DNA of 34,798 nucleotides from Pseudomonadota bacterium (GTDB lineage: Bacteria > Pseudomonadota > Gammaproteobacteria > Steroidobacterales > Woeseiaceae), in the NCBI GenBank assembly GCA_022572185.1, contig JACZWL010000033.1, positions 1 to 34,798 on the forward strand. Direction: 5' to 3'. The position numbers and the translations under genes are program-made. Shown piece after piece: positions 7,361-16,349 of the stretch (the first letter of the stretch is position 1; every line of letters starts with the position of its first letter). The notes under the pieces are model-generated. The model made no database searches. It saw nothing but the letters and a program-made list of their open reading frames with translations, and was not told the origin of the DNA.

Positions 7361-8974
7361 TTAATGCATTTCTGTATAGTCGTTAACTTCGACAAGTGCT
7401 GGCGCTGTTTTGTCCGCACTGTGCCAGATGTCTCCCAGTAGCCCATATGCGTCGCGGGATGTCGTCGTATCGCCGCTTCGAGCGGCGGCACGCGCCAATC
7501 CTAGCAGTGAATTAGTGCGCAACTTGCTGCGCGTCAGTTGGTCCTCATACGCAAGAGCTGCCTCTTCATCGTCACCAAGTTCCAACAGAACATCGCCTAA
7601 CAGCTCCGCGGTGGGTTTAGAGATTCGCGGAGGACCATAACGGAATGGCATGCTAGCTTGCATTTGTGTAGCTTGACGCGCCAGGTTCAGCGCTTTCTCC
7701 TCGTTACCTTCCGCCATTGCGATTACGGTTCCGACCTCTAATTTCAAAATGTCGATTTCTTTTTGTACCAGGATGATTTCCGGGTTGGCGTCGCCACCGG
7801 TATGTATCTCTGCTCTTAATTCGCGCGCTTTGTCGAGCTGACCAAGTTTTGCCGCAGCAAACGCGCGTGCGAAAGTATAGTGCGGGATTTGCACATCGGC
7901 GTCTGCGGGCGCAAGCCATTTGTCGGCTTGGTCCCACAGCTCGGTATCGATCAGATAGCGTGCGTACATCGCGCCATAGTAGTCTGGCTCACGAGGCAAG
8001 GGGGCATTGCTGATACGCTCACGCGCCATCCACAGCATCTCCCGTGCGTCGTCCAGACGACCCTGCTGCAAACGACCATAGAGAAGCCAGTAGCGGTGAT
8101 GCCACGCTTCCCGGCTCCGAGCCCCTTCGCCAACGGTCTTCGCGGATTCGACACTCAGCGCCGTCACATTGGCGGCGATCATATCGTCCCACAGGCCGAG
8201 TGCGACATAAATATGGGACGTCATGTGCTGTGCGTGTGCAGCACCGACGGCAATTTTCCCGTATGCCCGCGCCATGGGCAGGCCAAGGATGGCGTGAACC
8301 GGATCATCATAAGAGTGAATCAGATAATGTGCAGCACCCGGATGCGAGCGGTTTGCGTCCCACACCGGCGTCAGGATCGCTGCAGCCTGCATATAGCTTG
8401 CGTAATCCCGGTTCGCACTACCGACCCCAAGGACGGAAAGCCCGTAAAATACTCTGGCTTCAGGATCGTCAGGGTACGCCATGTGCAGTTGGCGCATTGC
8501 ATTCCGATAGTGGATGTCCCGTTCCAATTTACCAAGATCTTTCGTTTCCTCAGTCATGCCGAAGAGAACCTCCGCAGCTCTGACATAGTCTTTTTCGCGC
8601 TGGGTTGGTGCCATGTCGGCGCGTTCTTCAGACGTATTGCCAAGCCTGTTCAAAACGTCCTGGGCGGCTTGCTGGGATTGGACTCGCCAAAGGGAATGAT
8701 GATTCGTCATCGCTTCACCCCAATAGGCCAATGCGAATTTCGGATCAATGGCCTGCGCCTGCTGAAACGCGCGAGCCGCGAGGTCATACTCGAAACTGTG
8801 CATGTACAGGACACCGCGGATGAACTCAGGCTTTGCGACCGGCGCGCCGGACGTTGGAAATTCGATCTCTCCGAGCAAGACTTCATCTGCCGATAAGATC
8901 GATGGCCATGAAGATACAAAAAGGAACAATAGCGAAGCTGTGATCCAGATCCGTACACATTGCAGGTTTGGCAT
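7361..8974 (-). CDS. Secreted tetratricopeptide-repeat protein of unknown function
   Basis: This protein of about 537 residues has a signal peptide (hydrophobic stretch ending near 'SILSADE') followed by TPR-like helical repeats. One clear unit is 'FEYDLAARAFQQAQAIDPKFALAYWGEAM'-like, near residues 55-83, and more lie in the C-terminal third. The central block contains 'HPGAAHYLIHSYDDP' and 'HAQHMTSHIYVALG', motifs shared by a family of exported TPR proteins whose function I do not know. I place the start at the ATG at 8974 rather than the TTG 24 bases upstream, because AGAGGA sits 8 bases before this ATG. It is monocistronic and convergent with the crcB operon. Confidence 0.8.
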   Translation of the reverse strand: MPNLQCVRIWITASLLFLFVSSWPSILSADEVLLGEIEFPTSGAPVAKPEFIRGVLYMHSFEYDLAARAFQQAQAIDPKFALAYWGEAMTNHHSLWRVQSQQAAQDVLNRLGNTSEERADMAPTQREKDYVRAAEVLFGMTEETKDLGKLERDIHYRNAMRQLHMAYPDDPEARVFYGLSVLGVGSANRDYASYMQAAAILTPVWDANRSHPGAAHYLIHSYDDPVHAILGLPMARAYGKIAVGAAHAQHMTSHIYVALGLWDDMIAANVTALSVESAKTVGEGARSREAWHHRYWLLYGRLQQGRLDDAREMLWMARERISNAPLPREPDYYGAMYARYLIDTELWDQADKWLAPADADVQIPHYTFARAFAAAKLGQLDKARELRAEIHTGGDANPEIILVQKEIDILKLEVGTVIAMAEGNEEKALNLARQATQMQASMPFRYGPPRISKPTAELLGDVLLELGDDEEAALAYEDQLTRSKLRTNSLLGLARAAARSGDTTTSRDAYGLLGDIWHSADKTAPALVEVNDYTEMH

Positions 8975-9315
8975 TGATTGAATCCTCTTGTCGTTCAAGT
9001 AACTACGAATTCTACAGTCTGATAATGTGACGAGTTACGGTAGGGATTCAGTGCTTCAACCGACGGCGTATTGGTTTAGTACTATTTTAATCGCAGTGAT
9101 GTCCGCGTTCACATCCCCCTATTTGAAGCTCCCGATTTGGTTGCACTTCGCGCCACATCGTACACCAACCAAGACCTTCAGCAACTTCTGGTTGCCGCCG
9201 ACTTCTGCCTGTCACGACATCGTTTTTCCAGTCGGTTGAGTAACCGCTCCTAGGCGATAGCAGGCTGTTGAGTGCGATCGAATGTGACACTGTTCGTATC
9301 GTCAGGATTGAGTCA
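8975..9315. other. 341-base gap between two minus-strand genes, no gene seen
   Basis: The gap holds the promoter region of the minus-strand TPR gene and the end of the decarboxylase unit. Short open frames exist on both strands (for example 9027-9239, plus) but lack a ribosome site and recognisable protein features. A minus-strand TAAAAT stands near 9089-9094 without a convincing -35 element. I see no clear hairpin terminator. Confidence 0.5.
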
Positions 9316-10659
9316 TCACGACTTGGCTGACGTTTCCAAAATCGAAAAAATCTGCTCGATCCAGTCAAGGTGCTCAGGCTTCATCAGGCAGGAACGGAGA
9401 CAGGTAATTGTTTCCTCGTCACCAGTTAATTCAGGCCAGTAATGTCTGGCCATATTCGCGGGCAATTCGATGAGCGCGAGGTGGAGATTCTGTGTCGCTG
9501 CACGAGCAAATATTTCCCTGGCATTGCGGCTTGAATCAGTAATGTCATCGCCGTTTGCCGCATAAACAACGATGTCGATCTCAGGCATCATCAGGCATTT
9601 GAAAGAATCGCTTTGGTCGAGTCGTTGCCACAGCGCCCGAGCCGCGAGGAGGCACTTGTCCAGCGACCGCGCAAACTCGCCACCTGGGTTCATCGGCAGC
9701 AGTTTCTGCGTGGCCCAAAGCGCCACGGCAGATGCGCCGGCACGCGAACACTCGAGGCTGATTTCGCCGAGATGCAAATCGTCCGAGGTGAAATAAGTAT
9801 ATGGCGAGTCGTGCTTGTACAAATTGCCGACGGCGGGGTCGCAGAAAAGGATGCAGCCACAGCCGTAGGGCTGCAGTCCATGCTTGTGCGGATCGATGAC
9901 GATCGAATCGACCTCGCGAATTCTGTCGAATGCCCGCCTGGCATCTGCGCCAAGTTTGCTCGCGATGTGAAAATAGCCGCCGTAAGCGGCATCGACATGG
10001 ATTCTGAATTCATGTTTGTCACGCAGGCCGAGAATCTCCGGGAGTGGGTCGATCGCGCCGACGCCTGTCGTCCCCAGGGTGACGACGACGGTTCCGACAT
10101 CGCCGTTCGAAAGCAATTTCTCGAGCGAATCGACATCCATCCTGCCGTCCGCAGACACGGCAGCTTCGTCGAACGCGAGTGAAAGGACATCGCTGATGCG
10201 CGCGTGCGTGTAGTGCGTTTGCTCCGATGCAACAATTTTCTTGCCCGGATGCAGGCGGCCGGCGACCCAGAGCGCCTCCAGGTTTGCCATCGTGCCACCG
10301 CCGCAAATGTGGCCAAGGGGTTTTTCCCAACCGAACATCGAGCCAAGATTGGCGATGCATTCTTTTTCCATGGCCGAACTGGCGATGCCGCCATCCAGCG
10401 CGTGGTTGTTCGGGTTTAGCCACAAAGACATCGCATAGGCCAGCCTTGCAACAGGGTGCGGAGGCTTCAACATTTGCCCGGCATACAAGGGGTGGTGGTA
10501 AGGGAAATTCTCCTGCATTTTTTTCGCCGCCTCGTTGAGAACGGCGCCGATCGCTGCATAATCGTGATCCGGCCCGAAATCGGGAAGATCGGAGAAGCCC
10601 TTTGCCAGGGTGTCCAGGGATTTCCTCAGGGTCTCGATCTCGGCAAGGTCGAACATCAT
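9316..10659 (-). CDS. Group II pyridoxal-phosphate-dependent decarboxylase
   Basis: This 447-residue fold-type I PLP enzyme shows the group II amino-acid decarboxylase motifs. 'GGGTMANLEAL' near residue 120 binds the cofactor phosphate region, 'HVDAAYGG' (221-228) holds Asp223 that pairs with the pyridine nitrogen, and 'DPHKHG' holds the Schiff-base Lys259. Characterised members decarboxylate glutamate, aspartate, tyrosine, DOPA or 2,4-diaminobutyrate; the sequence alone does not fix the substrate. The N-terminal 'HHPLYAGQMLKPPHPVARLAY' region is of the type seen in many bacterial uncharacterised relatives. Two adjacent ATGs (10659 and 10656) are possible starts. The gene is divergent from the membrane hydroxylase at 10749. 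Confidence 0.88.
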   Translation of the reverse strand: MMFDLAEIETLRKSLDTLAKGFSDLPDFGPDHDYAAIGAVLNEAAKKMQENFPYHHPLYAGQMLKPPHPVARLAYAMSLWLNPNNHALDGGIASSAMEKECIANLGSMFGWEKPLGHICGGGTMANLEALWVAGRLHPGKKIVASEQTHYTHARISDVLSLAFDEAAVSADGRMDVDSLEKLLSNGDVGTVVVTLGTTGVGAIDPLPEILGLRDKHEFRIHVDAAYGGYFHIASKLGADARRAFDRIREVDSIVIDPHKHGLQPYGCGCILFCDPAVGNLYKHDSPYTYFTSDDLHLGEISLECSRAGASAVALWATQKLLPMNPGGEFARSLDKCLLAARALWQRLDQSDSFKCLMMPEIDIVVYAANGDDITDSSRNAREIFARAATQNLHLALIELPANMARHYWPELTGDEETITCLRSCLMKPEHLDWIEQIFSILETSAKS

Positions 10660-10748
10660 CAGAATATTTTCATCGGCTGAATTGGCAGGCAGCTTACCCT
10701 AACATGACGGTAAACTATGTCTTCACTTGTCAAAGGAATTCCGGACTG

Positions 10749-12026
10749 ATGGATCTGCTTGCCCTGGCCGTACCGTTCTTTTTGCTGGCATTGCTGCTCG
10801 AACTCATCGTGGACCGCGTCCGCAGCACCGGCTATTACCGAATGAATGATGCGATCAACAGCCTGAGCGCGGGCACCCTGAGCACGACCTTCGGCTACTT
10901 CACCAGGTTCGCCCAGGTATTCATCTGGGGTTACGTGTTACAGAATTTCGCGCTCTTGCGGATGGATTACGCCTGGTTCGATTATTCGCCGCAGGGCCTC
11001 GCACTGTGGGCCGTAGCCCTGATTGGATGGGATTTCTGCTACTACTGGGCGCATCGCTACGGGCACGAGGTTTCCATTCTCTGGGCGGCGCATGCCGTGC
11101 ATCACCAGAGCGAGGACTACAACCTGTCCACAGCATTGCGGCAGACGAGCAGCAGCTTCCTGTTCAACTGGATTTTCTTTTTGCCGCTTTTCCTGATCGG
11201 TTTTCCGATTGAGGTGCTTGCGACCGTCAATGCACTCGATTTGATCTATCAGTTCTGGGTACATACGCAGCATGTCGGCAAACTGGGCTGGGTTGATCGG
11301 GTTTTCGTGACGCCGTCCAATCACCGCGTGCATCACGCCCAGAACGAGCGCTATATCGATCGCAACTATGGTGGCATCTTCATACTGTGGGATCGTATGT
11401 TCGGCAGTTTTCAGGAAGAGCTGGACGCCGACCCCGTGGTTTTCGGCGTTCGAAAGCCCCTGGCCAACTGGAATCCGTTCTGGGCGAATATACAGGTGTA
11501 TGCCTACCTGTGGTTCGATGCCGTGCGCACCAGACGCTGGAGGGACAAGATCGGCATCTGGTTTCACCGCACAGGCTGGCGCCCGGCGGATGTCGAGGCT
11601 TTGTACCCGAAACGGTCGACGGAGCTGGCCGCGTTCCGCAAGTTCGACCCTGACATCAGCACAGCAATGCGCCGTTATGTACTGGGCCAATTCCTGGTCA
11701 CGATCCTCGGCGTATTGGCAATCGCGAAGTTTTACGCGGAGCAGGGCGCAAGCACGGTGCTGGTGCCATGCCTGCTGCTCTGGGCGACGCTTTACACGCT
11801 TGGCCTTTTCACCGAAGCTCGCTCGTACGCGGTGAGGTTCGAGCTTATTCGCCTGCTGATGATCGTGCCTTTGAGTGTCGCCGCAATGCTGGCTACTTCA
11901 CTCATCATTGAGAGCGCTGATGGAGCGTGGCTGATTGCCGGGATATATAGTCTCAGCTCTGTCGCGGTGCTGGAGATTGCAACCGCCAACAAGCACAGGC
12001 AAGCAAAAATGACAGACAATAATTAA
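10749..12026 (+). CDS. Membrane sterol desaturase / fatty acid hydroxylase family protein
   Basis: This 425-residue integral membrane protein carries the di-iron histidine boxes of the superfamily: H-R-Y-G-H (His102, His106), H-A-V-H-H (His115, 118, 119), 'HTQH' (172-175) and 'NHRVHH' (His192, 195, 196). Hydrophobic segments flank the boxes. About 200 extra residues at the C terminus, including several more helices, follow the catalytic part. Members hydroxylate or desaturate sterols, fatty acids, carotenoids or alkylglycerols using O2. I start at the ATG at 10749, which has AAAGGA 11 bases upstream and clears the divergent decarboxylase. A longer frame from 10602 would overlap that gene. The substrate is unknown. 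Confidence 0.85.
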   Translation: MDLLALAVPFFLLALLLELIVDRVRSTGYYRMNDAINSLSAGTLSTTFGYFTRFAQVFIWGYVLQNFALLRMDYAWFDYSPQGLALWAVALIGWDFCYYWAHRYGHEVSILWAAHAVHHQSEDYNLSTALRQTSSSFLFNWIFFLPLFLIGFPIEVLATVNALDLIYQFWVHTQHVGKLGWVDRVFVTPSNHRVHHAQNERYIDRNYGGIFILWDRMFGSFQEELDADPVVFGVRKPLANWNPFWANIQVYAYLWFDAVRTRRWRDKIGIWFHRTGWRPADVEALYPKRSTELAAFRKFDPDISTAMRRYVLGQFLVTILGVLAIAKFYAEQGASTVLVPCLLLWATLYTLGLFTEARSYAVRFELIRLLMIVPLSVAAMLATSLIIESADGAWLIAGIYSLSSVAVLEIATANKHRQAKMTDNN

Positions 12027-12080
12027 TATAAAACAATTGTTTATCATATTTTTCCAGAATATTTCTAACTTGAACTTCCG
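12027..12080 (+). promoter_or_regulatory. AT-rich spacer with a perfect 12-bp palindrome before phoD
   Basis: The spacer is strikingly AT-rich against its neighbours and contains AAACAATTGTTT (12031-12042), a perfect palindrome that could be an operator. TTGTTT (12037-12042) and TATTTC (12060-12065), 17 bases apart, are a weak promoter candidate. Nothing resembling a canonical Pho box was recognised. No strong Shine-Dalgarno precedes the phoD ATG. Confidence 0.35.
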
Positions 12081-13700
12081 ATGCAGCGACGAAGGTTTCT
12101 AAAAGCAGTCCTGGCAGGCGTGTTGTTGGTTGCCGCCGGGATTCGCAGCCGTTTTGTGGCTGCGTCCGCGAAATCCTTGTTTCTTCACGGCATTGCCAGC
12201 GGTGATCCGACGGCTGACAGCGTCATCCTGTGGACGCGGGTCAGCGTTGCTTCCTCGCAAGCCGTCGAGGTGAACTGGCGCATAGCTGAAGACCGGCAAA
12301 TGACGCGGATTGTGGCGAGTGGAGATACGCGTGCCGACGCAGCGAAAGATTTCACAGTCAAGGTTGATGCAGGTGGGCTACCGGCCGGCAGTACGCTGTT
12401 CTATCAGTTTACGGTAGCGGACCAACGATCCGCGGTCGGGCGAACACGCACCTTGCCGACCGGAGCTGTCGATATCGCGAAACTTGCAGTTGTCTCATGT
12501 GCCAACCATCCCGCCGGCTTTTTCAACGTTTATCGTGAAATCGCCGGGCGATCGGATCTGGATGCTGTCGTGCACCTCGGGGATTACATCTACGAATACG
12601 GACTCAATGGTTACGCCTCGGACAATGCCGAGGCTTTGGGACGTATTCCGGAACCCGTGACAGAGTTGCGCAGCTTGCTGGATTACCGTCTGCGGCACGC
12701 GCAATACAAGAGAGACCCGGACTCACAGGCAATGTTGGCGAGCCTGCCATTGATCGCGGTCTGGGATGATCACGAGATCGCTGATAACGCATGGCGCAAA
12801 GGCGCAGAAGGCCATCAGGAAGATGACGGCGATTGGAATGCCAGGCGCAATGCTGCCATCCAGGCCTACTTTGAATGGATGCCCATACGCGGCAGGCCGC
12901 GCGGCAGCAGAACCAGAATCTTCAGGGAATTCCGCTACGGTGACCTGGCGAGTCTCATCATGCTCGACACCCGATTGTATGGACGCGATCGACAGCCGAA
13001 CGCGGGTCCGGATGTTGATGAGGAATCCATCGAGTCGGCACTGGATGACCCGAAGCGGCGCATGTTGGGTCGCAGGCAGGAACGCTGGCTTCGCCGCCGT
13101 TTAAAGAATGCCTCGGACACGACCTGGCAGGTACTGGGGCAGCAGGTGCTTGTGACGGAATTGATTAGTGCGAACCTCGAACCACTGGTGGATCCGAACG
13201 GACCCAGTTCGATCCCGAAGGAACTCTTGCAGAGTATCATCGAGCGGAGCAAGCGCAACACGCCCAGTGTATTGGACGCCTGGGACGGCTACCCGCTGGC
13301 GCGCGAGGATTTGTACGCCGACCTCGGCAGGTACGCCACTAATCCGGTTGTTTTGAGTGGGGATTTCCATACGAACCTGGCCGCCAACCTGATCCCGAAA
13401 GATGCTGACCAGCCTGTGGCGGTCGAGTTCATGACCGGGACGGTGTCATCTCCCGTACTTGCCGATGTCTTTCCTGAATACGAGCCGAATTCAGTCAGGG
13501 ATGCCACGCTCGAGCAAAATCCGTCAGTAAAGTACCTGGACACCAAACACCGCGGATGGCTGTGCCTGACGCTGACAAAGGAGCGATGTAGCGGCGACTG
13601 GTACTTGATCGACAACATTCTCAGCCGCGATTACAAAAGCTGGCATGCCAAAACGCTGAGCGTTCGCGCGGGTGAGATCGGGAAGGGACTTCAGGCGTAA
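12081..13700 (+). CDS. phoD: PhoD-family alkaline phosphatase, Tat-exported
   Basis: This 539-residue protein opens with a twin-arginine signal (R-R-R-F-L-K-A, residues 3-9) and a hydrophobic stretch. It is followed by the PhoD N-terminal domain 'GIASGDPTADSVILWTR' (37-53) and the calcineurin-like metallophosphatase domain. Metal-site motifs are 'VVHLGDYIYEYG', 'AVWDDHEIADN' and 'VLSGDFHTNL'. PhoD enzymes are Ca/Fe phosphodiesterase-phosphomonoesterases that release phosphate from organic esters in the periplasm or outside. The stop overlaps the next start (TAATG), so the DNA glycosylase downstream is translated from the same message. Phosphate control is plausible but no Pho box was seen. 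Confidence 0.88.
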   Translation: MQRRRFLKAVLAGVLLVAAGIRSRFVAASAKSLFLHGIASGDPTADSVILWTRVSVASSQAVEVNWRIAEDRQMTRIVASGDTRADAAKDFTVKVDAGGLPAGSTLFYQFTVADQRSAVGRTRTLPTGAVDIAKLAVVSCANHPAGFFNVYREIAGRSDLDAVVHLGDYIYEYGLNGYASDNAEALGRIPEPVTELRSLLDYRLRHAQYKRDPDSQAMLASLPLIAVWDDHEIADNAWRKGAEGHQEDDGDWNARRNAAIQAYFEWMPIRGRPRGSRTRIFREFRYGDLASLIMLDTRLYGRDRQPNAGPDVDEESIESALDDPKRRMLGRRQERWLRRRLKNASDTTWQVLGQQVLVTELISANLEPLVDPNGPSSIPKELLQSIIERSKRNTPSVLDAWDGYPLAREDLYADLGRYATNPVVLSGDFHTNLAANLIPKDADQPVAVEFMTGTVSSPVLADVFPEYEPNSVRDATLEQNPSVKYLDTKHRGWLCLTLTKERCSGDWYLIDNILSRDYKSWHAKTLSVRAGEIGKGLQA

Positions 13701-14935
13701 TGCCCCGGGCACAAATCTCGCGAGCTCAGGCACGGAGAATTGCCCTCGCGGCACAGGGATTCGACAGAAAGCGACCAAAGTCTGCCGGCGACATTCGGCA
13801 TATTCGCAAGACCATCAATCAAATCGGCCTGCTCCAGCTCGATTACGTCAATGTCCTGATACCGGCCCATTATCTGATTCTCTACTCCCGGCTGGGGGCT
13901 TATCCGATTCAGCGATTACATGAGCTCGTGTATCGCCGCAGAGAATTCATCGAACAGTGGGCGCACGAGGCCTCGATAGTGCCTGTGGATGTCTGGCCAC
14001 TGCTGCGGCACCGGCGGGACGAGTTTCGGCCTTATCCCAACAGCCCGATCATGAAACTCCGCGGCCGAAGCGGGTATCTGAAGCAGGTACTGAAAATCGT
14101 CAAAGCCCGTGGCCCTGTTACAGCGAGTGACCTGCCACCTGTGCCGGGTCCGAAGCGCAAAGCCGGTGACTGGCACCGATCCGTGCCGCGTTGGGCTCTT
14201 GATTATCATTTTCATTCCGGCTCACTCGCTGTAGCAGACCGCTTGCCGAATTTTCAGCGCGAGTACGACTTGTCTGAACACCTGATTGACAGCGAGCATT
14301 TTCAGGAATGCGTGACACGCGACGATGCCCAACGCGAACTACTACGGCGCGCAGCATGCGCTTGTGGTATCAGCACAGTGAGAGACCTGGCCGACTACTA
14401 CCGCATGCCGGGGCAAGAAGCTTCAGTTCGCGTCAGAGAACTGGTAGAGGAGGGCGCGTTACACGAAGTCAAGGTCGAAGGGTGGTCGGAGACTGGCTAT
14501 CTTTCTGAGTCAGCGCGCATTCCGAGAACGATCAAGGCGTCTTCGATTTTGTCGCCATTTGATCCGCTCATCTGGTTCCGACCGCGTGCGGAGCGGCTGT
14601 TTGATTTCCACTATCGAATCGAGATCTATGTGCCGGCAAGCAAACGTAAGTGGGGCTATTACGTCCTGCCATTTCTGGTGGACGACAGAATCGTGGCGCG
14701 TGTGGATCTAAAGGCTGACCGCAAGAATAAGCGGCTGCTCGTTCTTGCCGCGCATGAGGAAGCGGACATAAACGCCAAAACAACTGCAGCAAAGCTTGCG
14801 GAAGAACTGACAAATCTCGCCACCTGGCTCGACCTGGAATCGGTGCGCGTGTCTCGCCGCGGATCGTTTGCGAGAACGCTGGCCGCAGCCACAAAAGAGT
14901 TGTCTAGTCAGGGGCTTTCGTATACTCGTCGATGA
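13700..14935 (+). CDS. Winged-helix DNA glycosylase of the YcaQ/AlkX family (HTH_42)
   Basis: This 411-residue protein matches the HTH_42 (DUF1006) family. The N-terminal region has 'INQIGLLQLDYVNVL', in which Q46-L47-D48 fits the Q-hydrophobic-D catalytic motif of E. coli YcaQ (AlkX) rather than the Q-hydrophobic-Q motif of Streptomyces AlkZ. 'FDPLIWFRPRAERLFDFHYRIE' block near residue 290 and the later 'RVDLKADRKNKRLLV' are typical of the winged-helix and beta-barrel parts. Known members excise N7-alkylated bases and unhook interstrand crosslinks in DNA. It is coupled to phoD by a one-base overlap, and its 3' end overlaps the convergent peptidase gene by 32 bases. Confidence 0.85.
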   Translation: MPRAQISRAQARRIALAAQGFDRKRPKSAGDIRHIRKTINQIGLLQLDYVNVLIPAHYLILYSRLGAYPIQRLHELVYRRREFIEQWAHEASIVPVDVWPLLRHRRDEFRPYPNSPIMKLRGRSGYLKQVLKIVKARGPVTASDLPPVPGPKRKAGDWHRSVPRWALDYHFHSGSLAVADRLPNFQREYDLSEHLIDSEHFQECVTRDDAQRELLRRAACACGISTVRDLADYYRMPGQEASVRVRELVEEGALHEVKVEGWSETGYLSESARIPRTIKASSILSPFDPLIWFRPRAERLFDFHYRIEIYVPASKRKWGYYVLPFLVDDRIVARVDLKADRKNKRLLVLAAHEEADINAKTTAAKLAEELTNLATWLDLESVRVSRRGSFARTLAAATKELSSQGLSYTRR

Positions 14936-16313
14936 CGTCCTCGATCGCCGCGCTGCAGACCGCGCAAAAAAGTTCTGTGCGGGTAAACATGATGCAGTTC
15001 AGAGCGGGACGGTAGAATCCTTTCGCCTGATAGTTCGCACCTTCGAAAGCTCCGATATCATCACGATAATCAGCCGTCGAGAACAGCTTCTCCGCAAATT
15101 CCTGATTCGCGCGGAAGAGCTCGTTCATTTCCGACTCCGGGCGGTTTTCTTCGCGCATTTTCTTGCGTATAGCCTGATATGCCAGAGAATGTTTTTCATA
15201 CGCTTCCTTTGGCCACGGTGTCGGCAGGGGAGTTTCTTTCCCGACTAGGTGCCGCCACTTCAATTTCGCCGGGGCTTCGAGAGCGGTCACATTGGGCTCG
15301 TACGGCTCCTCGATTTGCTGCGGAGCTTCGTAAGCTACTGAACTCGTGTAGTACTCGTCGGCAAGACCCGCGAAATGGTGGCCGAATTCATGCACGAAAA
15401 CATACGGCGCCCAGTCGCTGTCGGCCGCGACCGTGCCATACAAGCCGTAAATGCCACCGCCGCCATATATCTCGCTCTTGACGAGTATTTCGACGAAATC
15501 GTAAGGCGCCGACGATGCGATTCTACGGAATGCCTTGTTATCGGTCGTCAACACGTAACGCTCGCTGCGAAATGCATCATAAGTTGCGCCGAGTGGTGTA
15601 TCGCGGTAAACGCCGGTGGACGGTCGCGAGACCCCCGATTGTGCGGCGGAGGGTGCGAGCGCCCACACATTGAAATCGGACCGGCGTTCTTTGAATGGTG
15701 ACGTCGCAAACAGAATCTCGGTCAGTTCTCTTGCTTTGGCAAGGAACTCGTCCCCATCGGCTGCGGTGTAGCCGTCACCGAGTATGAGCAGATCCACCTT
15801 AGTTGCCGGGTCGCCATTTTCTTCTATGACAATGACCTGGTCAGTATATGCGGCAGACTCCTGATGGACGAGGTAGTCATTGGGATCTATTCGTGCCCGC
15901 CAGACTTCTTCGAACTTATTTCCTTCGCCGCGTTTCTTGATAATGACATCGAATGGTCGCGACTGTGCAGGGAAACGCAGCGACTCGTGGTACGTCCGGT
16001 TGATCTCTCTGGCTTCTGCGGTAGTCTCCCATTCGCCATAGATGCTGCTGAAACTACGCGACCAGGCGACTTCGCCTGAGTCGGGATCTACGACAGCAAA
16101 CGCATACTTGCCGCGAAACGTCGAGTCGATCGGCTGCAGCATATTACCGGGCCAGGGCAGAGGCTCCAGGACGACCTGATCGAGGCTGAACAGTTCGAGG
16201 TTACGGTTGCCTGTGTGATAGAAATCAACGCGCATCGTTTGCGGTTGATCGGCCAAAGATACCTGGCCAAGAACAACAGACAGCAGAATTATGGTCAGAC
16301 AGCTTCCAGGCAT
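14904..16313 (-). CDS. Exported M64 family (IgA peptidase-type) zinc metallopeptidase
   Basis: This 469-residue protein has a Sec signal peptide (residues 1-21, ending SLA-DQ), an N-terminal M64 domain (about 25-145) and a metzincin-like catalytic domain. The zinc motif is H-E-F-G-H-H-F-A-G-L-A-D-E-Y (308-321), with His308, Glu309, His312 and downstream Asp319. The preceding 'LLILGDGYTAAD' (175-186) and 'FNVWALAP' are family hallmarks. It probably cleaves proteins in the periplasm or outside the cell; IgA cleavage should not be assumed outside pathogens. GAGGA lies 6 bases before the ATG. It follows the FAD oxidoreductase by 36 bases and looks like the last gene of the efflux operon. Confidence 0.88.
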   Translation of the reverse strand: MPGSCLTIILLSVVLGQVSLADQPQTMRVDFYHTGNRNLELFSLDQVVLEPLPWPGNMLQPIDSTFRGKYAFAVVDPDSGEVAWSRSFSSIYGEWETTAEAREINRTYHESLRFPAQSRPFDVIIKKRGEGNKFEEVWRARIDPNDYLVHQESAAYTDQVIVIEENGDPATKVDLLILGDGYTAADGDEFLAKARELTEILFATSPFKERRSDFNVWALAPSAAQSGVSRPSTGVYRDTPLGATYDAFRSERYVLTTDNKAFRRIASSAPYDFVEILVKSEIYGGGGIYGLYGTVAADSDWAPYVFVHEFGHHFAGLADEYYTSSVAYEAPQQIEEPYEPNVTALEAPAKLKWRHLVGKETPLPTPWPKEAYEKHSLAYQAIRKKMREENRPESEMNELFRANQEFAEKLFSTADYRDDIGAFEGANYQAKGFYRPALNCIMFTRTELFCAVCSAAIEDVIDEYTKAPD

Positions 16314-16349
16314 GATAGTCCTCGACGTGTAATAAAAAAAATTTCGTGG

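Noticed and set aside
7880-8896. A 338-codon plus-strand frame opposite the TPR gene
   Set aside because: The minus strand has a signal peptide, TPR pattern and ribosome site, while the plus frame is Cys/His/Arg-rich with no domain, typical of an antisense shadow.
9027-9239. A 70-codon plus-strand frame in the gap between two minus-strand genes
   Set aside because: It has no ribosome site, no recognisable protein features and an odd composition, and the region is better explained as a promoter or spacer.
10602-10748. N-terminal extension of the membrane hydroxylase frame
   Set aside because: It would overlap the divergent decarboxylase, lacks hydrophobic or conserved content, and the ATG at 10749 has a good ribosome site.
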